Shown: piece by piece, positions 6,747 through 10,234 of the stretch | How positions within the stretch are numbered: position 1 is the first letter of the stretch | Layout: each line of letters opens with the position of its first letter | Origin: a bacterium | GTDB taxonomy: Bacteria; Bdellovibrionota_C; UBA2361; OMII01 | Length of the DNA stretch: 10,234 nucleotides | NCBI GenBank assembly: GCA_017853915.1 | Contig: JAFMIS010000059.1 | Location: 1 to 10,234, forward strand | Reading direction: 5' to 3' | Notes under the pieces: generated by a model | The model's database searches: none | What the model saw: the letters and a program-made list of their open reading frames with translations, nothing else | What the model was told of the DNA's origin: nothing | Position numbers and translations under genes: made by a program

Positions 6747-8303
6747 ATGTTCGCTTCCTCTCAGACAAGTTGCATCGTAGCGCTCGATGCCGTTCCCGTT
6801 GAAGTTGAAGTACGTCTGAGAGACGGTGAGCAGCGTTTTACCATTTTGGGTTTGGGTGGTGCTGCCGTTCGAGAGTCTCGAGATCGCATACTGGCTGCCC
6901 TTCAAGGGGCAGGTTTCGATCCCCCTGGCCAGATCCTCGTTAATCTTGCTCCGGCCGAAGTTCGCAAGGATAGCTCCGTATTTGATCTCCCGATCGCTGT
7001 CGCTATCGCAGCGGCGCTAGGGGGAGTACCGCAAGAGGCCCTGCGCGAAATCGCGATTTGTGGAGAGCTGTCTCTTCTTGGCGAAGTAAAGCCGATTGTT
7101 GGCGCGGCGGCGCACGCGCTTGCGACAGCTCGCCGGGGACTCCGGGCTGTAATCGTTCCGGGGTGCAACGGCTCTGAGGCCTCGATGGTCGAGGGTGTTA
7201 AAGTGATCGCTGTAGAGACACTCAGTCAAACCATTCGAGTGCTGCAGGGGCGTGAGCCGCCAGCGCTTGTGGAGCGCGGGAAATTTGAAGCGCGCCCCCA
7301 TCTCAAGAGTCTCGATGATGTTTTGGGACAGTCCGCGGCCAAGCGGGCCCTTACCATCGCTGCCGCGGGAGGACACAACCTCCTTATGATTGGGCCGCCG
7401 GGATGCGGTAAGAGCATGCTTGCTGAGCGGCTGGCTAGTATCCTGCCGCCGCTCACATCGGAGCATCTGCTGGAGGTGCTGCGAATTCACAGCATCGCTG
7501 GGCAGGCTACGGAGGGATTGCTCGCGGGAGTACGACCCTTTCGCACTCCGCACTACGTCGTGAGTGATGCCGGTTTAATCGGAGGAGGGGCAGGCCCACG
7601 ACCGGGCGAGGTAAGCCTTGCTCATCGAGGAGTGCTCTTTCTTGATGAGTTCCCTGAGTTTCGTCGGAGCGCAGTCGAGGCGCTTCGTTCACCGATGGAA
7701 ACCGGCTGGGTCCAGGTCGCTCGCGCGAGAGCATCAGTTAATTTTCCAGCGCGATTCCAGTTGATAGCCGCGATGAACCCATGCCCGTGTGGCCGGCTTG
7801 GATCCCACGTTGGCTTGTGTCGATGCTCCCATTTCGCTGTTCGGGACTACCTGGCGAAACTATCTCAGCCGATCCTTGATCGGATCGATCTGCACGTTGA
7901 ATTGGAAGCCGTGAGAGTCGATGATCTGGTGTGGTCTGAGCCCGTTGTACGGCGGCGTTCGAGCGATGTGCGGGATCGTGTTATCGAGTGTCAGGAGCGT
8001 CAGATCCGTCGACAGGGTATGCTTAATAGTGAAGTTTCCGATAGCGCGTTGCGTGGTTTTATCGCTATTACCGATGGGGCTCGAAGTCTGCTAGGGGAGG
8101 CTATCAAAAAGATGGGGATTAGCGCTCGTGGCTATACTCGAATCGTGCGTACCGCGTGCACCATTTCTGATCTTGCCGGTGCCGATAGTATCTCAGAAGA
8201 GGCGATCGCTGAGGCGATATCGTATCGCTCGCTCGATCGCCTCGCGAATATCGTGCATGGACCTCCCGGTGTCCACTCCCGAAATCGGACTACCCACACG
8301 TAG
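6747..8303 (+). CDS. comM: ComM/YifB Mg-chelatase-like AAA+ helicase
   Basis: The 518 residues match the YifB/ComM family (about 500-510). Order: N-terminal ChlI-type Lon-protease-like fold (about 1-170, with FTILGLGGAAVRESRDRI and VNLAPAEVRKDSSVFDLPIA); AAA+ core with Walker A GPPGCGKSM at 216-224 and Walker B VLFLDE with D300 and E301; a Cys cluster C346-P-C348...C358-R-C360 after AAMNP, probably zinc-binding as in many homologues; ILDRIDLHVE near 377; and the C-terminal family region ending EAISYRSLDR. ComM is a hexameric branch-migration helicase that extends incoming single-stranded DNA during natural transformation, and it is also common in bacteria not known to be competent. It is cytosolic. 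The ATG at 6747 gives the normal family N-terminus but lacks a clear Shine-Dalgarno sequence (GAGGG at 6724 is too far). The HD-domain gene follows after 76 nt and may be co-transcribed. Confidence 0.96.
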   Translation: MFASSQTSCIVALDAVPVEVEVRLRDGEQRFTILGLGGAAVRESRDRILAALQGAGFDPPGQILVNLAPAEVRKDSSVFDLPIAVAIAAALGGVPQEALREIAICGELSLLGEVKPIVGAAAHALATARRGLRAVIVPGCNGSEASMVEGVKVIAVETLSQTIRVLQGREPPALVERGKFEARPHLKSLDDVLGQSAAKRALTIAAAGGHNLLMIGPPGCGKSMLAERLASILPPLTSEHLLEVLRIHSIAGQATEGLLAGVRPFRTPHYVVSDAGLIGGGAGPRPGEVSLAHRGVLFLDEFPEFRRSAVEALRSPMETGWVQVARARASVNFPARFQLIAAMNPCPCGRLGSHVGLCRCSHFAVRDYLAKLSQPILDRIDLHVELEAVRVDDLVWSEPVVRRRSSDVRDRVIECQERQIRRQGMLNSEVSDSALRGFIAITDGARSLLGEAIKKMGISARGYTRIVRTACTISDLAGADSISEEAIAEAISYRSLDRLANIVHGPPGVHSRNRTTHT

Positions 8304-8379
8304 GTAGAATCCCGTGATTAGCTTTAGCTTCGGCTGATATATGTGATAGATACTGAGAATCACGATATCGAGAGGGTGT

Positions 8380-8982
8380 ATGGAGCCAATTGAACGCTTG
8401 GCGAAGCAGATAGAATTTGTGGCGGAGGCTGATAAGTTAAAGGGTGTCCTGCGCCGGGTTTCGCCGATCGGGATTGACCGAAGAGAGAACTCCGCTGAGC
8501 ACAGTTGGCAGGCTATTCTGACCGCGATGTTGCTCCATGAGCACGCGAATGAGGAGGTCGATCTTCTTCGTGTTGTGCAGATGTTGGCGATTCACGACGT
8601 TGTGGAGGTCGATGTCGGGGATACCTTTCACTATGAGAAGGCCGCCCGTCCCAATCTAGCTGAGCTGGAGGATAAAGCGGCGCAACGACTCTTTGGAATG
8701 CTACCATCCAACCAGGCTGAGTACTATGTGGCGCTGTGGCGCGAATTCGAGAGTCGTGAAACCCCCGAGGCACGCTATGCGGCGGCTGTGGATCGGTTTA
8801 TGGCGTTCGTCATGAATTTTCACAACGGTGGCGGTACGTGGTTGGAATATAATCTAGCCGCCGAGCAGATCCTACACGGGAATGCTCACATCGGCCACGG
8901 CTCGGAAACACTGTGGGATTTCGTTCAATCTATAATCGAGAAGGGGCTTGAGCGCGGATTTATTCTGAAGCGGGAGATCTAA
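8380..8982 (+). CDS. HD-domain phosphohydrolase, YfbR/HDDC2-like
   Basis: This 200-residue cytosolic protein is the size of E. coli YfbR (199), a 5'-deoxynucleotidase, and of eukaryotic HDDC2. The metal-binding HD signature is complete: H41 in ENSAEHSW, H72-D73 in AIHDVVEVDVGDT, and D138 in AVDRFMAF. E76 and D78 in the HDxxExD run also match the HD_3 type. The likely reaction is removal of phosphate from (deoxy)nucleoside monophosphates; the substrate cannot be read from sequence. GAGAGG at 8370-8375 is a usable ribosome binding site only 4 nt from the ATG, which is tight but the only sensible start. It follows comM on the same strand by 76 nt, with no clear terminator between. It converges with the PilP-like gene, 44 nt between stops. 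Confidence 0.9.
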   Translation: MEPIERLAKQIEFVAEADKLKGVLRRVSPIGIDRRENSAEHSWQAILTAMLLHEHANEEVDLLRVVQMLAIHDVVEVDVGDTFHYEKAARPNLAELEDKAAQRLFGMLPSNQAEYYVALWREFESRETPEARYAAAVDRFMAFVMNFHNGGGTWLEYNLAAEQILHGNAHIGHGSETLWDFVQSIIEKGLERGFILKREI

Positions 8983-9026
8983 CAGAGGGCGTGCTGTTCA
9001 ATACGCAGCGCCTCGTGCTCGCAGCA

Positions 9027-9701
9027 TCAACGAAGTGTCAGGCCCGCGGTCGGAGGCGGGGTTCGCATGGCAAGCTCACGGAACCGCACTGATTTCTTGC
9101 CCATCTGATCCTGGGTAAGTTCCGATATGATGACGCGCGACGAGGTGATCTCTACAACCTGTCCGCCTCGTGTTCCGATGTGGGCTCCCCGTTTTACGAT
9201 AAAGTTTTTGCCTTGTTTTGTTTCTACTGAGGCGGCGAAGTCTCCCGCGGAGTCTTTGATCACGGCAGCAAGGCGCATGTCGGCAAGCTCAGTCGAGGTT
9301 AGTGGTGACGCAGTATCAACATCACGTTTTTTGCTTAACGAAGAAAATGGAACGAAGGGATCGCGCGCCGAAGCTATGTCAGCGGTTGGATCCTGAGGGC
9401 CTGCATTGGTGGAGTCAGTTTTGGCTTGAGGTGCCGCCGGTTCTTTCTCAAGAGAGCTCAGTAACGCGGAGCGATCAATCGAGGCTCGATCTGGGGAGAG
9501 CGTCTGAGTTGCCGCGTCACGTGTAGCGCTTTTCTGAGAGAGTTTCTTATTGCTGCTGGAGGGAGCAATCTCCGAAGTAGCCTGCGCGTTGGAGGCTGTG
9601 GCTGGAGGAGCATGGCGGAAGTGTCGAACGATGTGAACTCCGACCTCGGCGACACACACCAGAGCCACTACTGAAAGCAAGGTTTGTTTCATGGATGTCA
9701 T
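9027..9701 (-). CDS. PilP-like membrane-anchored periplasmic protein
   Basis: The 224 residues comprise one N-terminal hydrophobic segment (about 8-25), a long polar, Ala/Ser/Thr-rich disordered stretch (about 31-110), the motif RDPFVPF (113-119), and a compact beta-rich domain (about 139-212) with MRLAAVIKD, FAASVETKQGKNFIVKRGAHIG, GQVVEITSSRVIISEL and RFRELAM. RDPF plus this fold is the arrangement of PilP, the inner-membrane pilus protein that links PilNO to the PilQ secretin; GspC-like secretion proteins share the fold. PilP is normally a lipoprotein, yet Cys16 sits in ALVC, a poor lipobox, so it is more likely a signal anchor. No pilM, N, O or Q is adjacent. Two starts are possible: ATG 9701 (GGAG 9 nt upstream) or ATG 9692 (Met4, AAGGA 9 nt upstream). 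Family assignment is likely; a true pilus role is not proven. Confidence 0.75.
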   Translation of the reverse strand: MTSMKQTLLSVVALVCVAEVGVHIVRHFRHAPPATASNAQATSEIAPSSSNKKLSQKSATRDAATQTLSPDRASIDRSALLSSLEKEPAAPQAKTDSTNAGPQDPTADIASARDPFVPFSSLSKKRDVDTASPLTSTELADMRLAAVIKDSAGDFAASVETKQGKNFIVKRGAHIGTRGGQVVEITSSRVIISELTQDQMGKKSVRFRELAMRTPPPTAGLTLR

Positions 9702-9842
9702 TCCTTTTAGCTCCGTATCTCACCCCGTGATAGTCGCGTTTTCAAGCAGAATGTTGCGCCGGGGACGTGCCTATTAAGATGTGGATTTTGGCTTCCGGAA
9801 CCGCAGTCAGGGCAAAATCAAGGAATGTAGGAGGAGAGGAGG

Positions 9843-9857
9843 GGCCGGAAAACGGCC
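9843..9857. other. Small hairpin between tRNA-Pro and the PilP-like gene
   Basis: GGCCG (9843-9847) and CGGCC (9853-9857) form a 5-bp all-GC stem with a 5-nt loop. It lies about 18 nt downstream of the tRNA-Pro 3' end on the minus strand. No T-run follows it on that strand, so a terminator or processing role is uncertain. The rest of 9702-9874 holds nothing I can name. Confidence 0.25.
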
Positions 9858-9874
9858 TAACATACTGAAAAGAA

Positions 9875-9949
9875 TCGGGGTGAGAGGATTTGAACCTCCG
9901 ACCCCTAGTTCCCAAAACTAGTGCTCTAGCCGGGCTGAGCTACACCCCG
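9875..9949 (-). tRNA. tRNA-Pro(UGG)
   Basis: A complete cloverleaf on the minus strand: the acceptor stem pairs 9943-9949 (5' strand CGGGGTG) with 9876-9882 (CACCCCG), and discriminator A is at 9875. The D arm is GCTC/GAGC, the anticodon stem CTAGT/ACTAG encloses the loop TTTGGGA (anticodon TGG, G37), and the T arm is GGAGG-TTCAAAT-CCTCT. The C1-G72 pair, A73 and G37 are typical of bacterial tRNA-Pro. CCA is not encoded; the next bases on the minus strand are TTC, so it must be added by a nucleotidyltransferase. It decodes CCA and, by wobble, other Pro codons. Confidence 0.96.
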
Positions 9950-9973
9950 ATATGAATCGTTTTCAGTCGGGGG

Positions 9974-10002
9974 AGAGTATCGGGTTTGGATGGGGGGATC
10001 AA
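9974..10002 (-). promoter_or_regulatory. Possible promoter of tRNA-Pro
   Basis: On the minus strand TTGATC (10002-9997) and TACTCT (9979-9974) are spaced by 17 nt, with the -10 element ending 24 nt ahead of the mature tRNA. Both elements are imperfect. The spacing and position fit a sigma70 promoter with a short 5' leader. Confidence 0.35.
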
Positions 10003-10012
10003 GGTGTCCAGT

Positions 10013-10036
10013 GATCAATGCATAGATCAATGCATA
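10013..10036. repeat. Perfect 12-bp tandem duplication
   Basis: The unit GATCAATGCATA occurs twice head to tail (10013-10024 and 10025-10036) between divergent tRNA-Pro and asnS. Each copy holds the palindrome ATGCAT. It lies just upstream of the tRNA-Pro -35 candidate and about 65 nt before the asnS start. It could be a simple slippage duplication or paired protein-binding sites. Confidence 0.85.
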
Positions 10037-10101
10037 GGGCTCGAGCGCGGGCTGGCAGCTTTGCCCAAAAGGGTGGTATAGCGTGAGGAGGGAGTGCGGA
10101 C

Positions 10102-10234
10102 ATGACAAAACTGGTGACAATTCGGGATATTAGCGAGGATAAAGTTGCTCTAGGACAGCACGAGATTGGAGGCTGGATAAAGACTCATCGGCAGTCCAAA
10201 CGAGTTTCGTTCATTGAGCTCTCCGATGGTACTG
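10102..10234 (+). CDS. asnS: Asparaginyl-tRNA synthetase, N-terminus (3' partial)
   Basis: Only 44 codons are visible before the window ends. The translation (MTKLVTIRDISE..., then GGWIKTHRQSKRVSFIELSDGT) is the start of the OB-fold anticodon-binding domain of class IIb synthetases. GWIKTHRQSK followed by FIELSDGT is the AsnRS form of the GWVRxxR...FIxLxDGS motif; AspRS and LysRS are less like it. The enzyme charges tRNA-Asn with asparagine in the cytosol. AGGAGG at 10086-10091, 10 nt from the ATG, is the strongest ribosome binding site in the window. The leader on this strand has no visible T-box or attenuator. The catalytic domain lies outside the window. Confidence 0.88.
   Translation, partial: MTKLVTIRDISEDKVALGQHEIGGWIKTHRQSKRVSFIELSDGT

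Noticed and set aside
8203..8210. GCGATCGC octamer like the cyanobacterial HIP1 repeat
   Set aside because: I noticed only this copy in the window, so there is no sign of HIP1 enrichment.
9779..9868. 29-codon plus-strand ORF between the PilP-like gene and tRNA-Pro
   Set aside because: It has no ribosome binding site or recognisable product; it is short enough to be chance.
10052..10066. TGGCA...TTGC resembling a sigma54 promoter before asnS
   Set aside because: GG and GC are 9 nt apart instead of the required 12, so it cannot be a normal -24/-12 element.
9950..10101. Possible T-box or riboswitch leader for asnS
   Set aside because: The region is short, shared with the tRNA-Pro promoter, and has no T-box sequence or terminator hairpin with a T-run.

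Overview
This window is chromosomal-looking DNA from a Gram-negative bacterium of moderate to fairly high GC content. Two exported or inner-membrane proteins resemble type IV pilus periplasmic parts (AMIN-domain and PilP-like), which points to a cell with an outer membrane. The tRNA-Pro has no encoded CCA end. PrkA and the DUF444 protein look closer to the Bacillus type (PrkA/YhbH) than to E. coli YeaG/YeaH. A deltaproteobacterial-grade lineage would fit, but that is a guess. I see no transposase, integrase, phage gene or CRISPR array.

Layout. Positions 1-4474 (+) hold a compact three-gene operon: prkA (5' end cut off), a yeaH/yhbH-type VWA protein (DUF444), and spoVR. Gaps are 73 and 3 nt. 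These three genes are a widely conserved set tied to stress, starvation or sporulation, and their biochemistry is still only partly understood. spoVR converges on a minus-strand gene for an exported protein with an N-terminal AMIN domain, a Thr/Pro/Ala-rich linker and a C-terminal beta-rich domain (4492-5691). A short hairpin lies in the 17-nt junction. Upstream of that gene, also on minus, is an unrecognised two-TM protein (5847-6614).

Divergent from it on plus is comM/yifB (6747-8303), an AAA+ helicase of the Mg-chelatase-like family used in natural transformation. It is followed by an HD-domain phosphohydrolase of the YfbR/HDDC2 type (8380-8982). Convergent to that, on minus, is a PilP-like membrane-anchored protein (9027-9701), then tRNA-Pro(UGG) (9875-9949, minus). 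The window ends in the first 44 codons of asnS (10102 onward, plus).

Functional reading. The left part is a complete PrkA-YeaH-SpoVR module apart from its extreme 5' end. The right part is housekeeping genes (comM, HD hydrolase, tRNA-Pro, asnS). Mixed in are two orphan envelope proteins related to type IV pilus parts, lying away from any pilMNOQ cluster. AMIN protein, ComM and PilP-like protein together hint at a pilus/DNA-uptake theme, but they are on different strands and not co-transcribed. I found no clearly new multi-gene system. The best leads are the unknown 255-aa protein, the orphan AMIN and PilP-like proteins, and a metallopeptidase-like residue layout in SpoVR.
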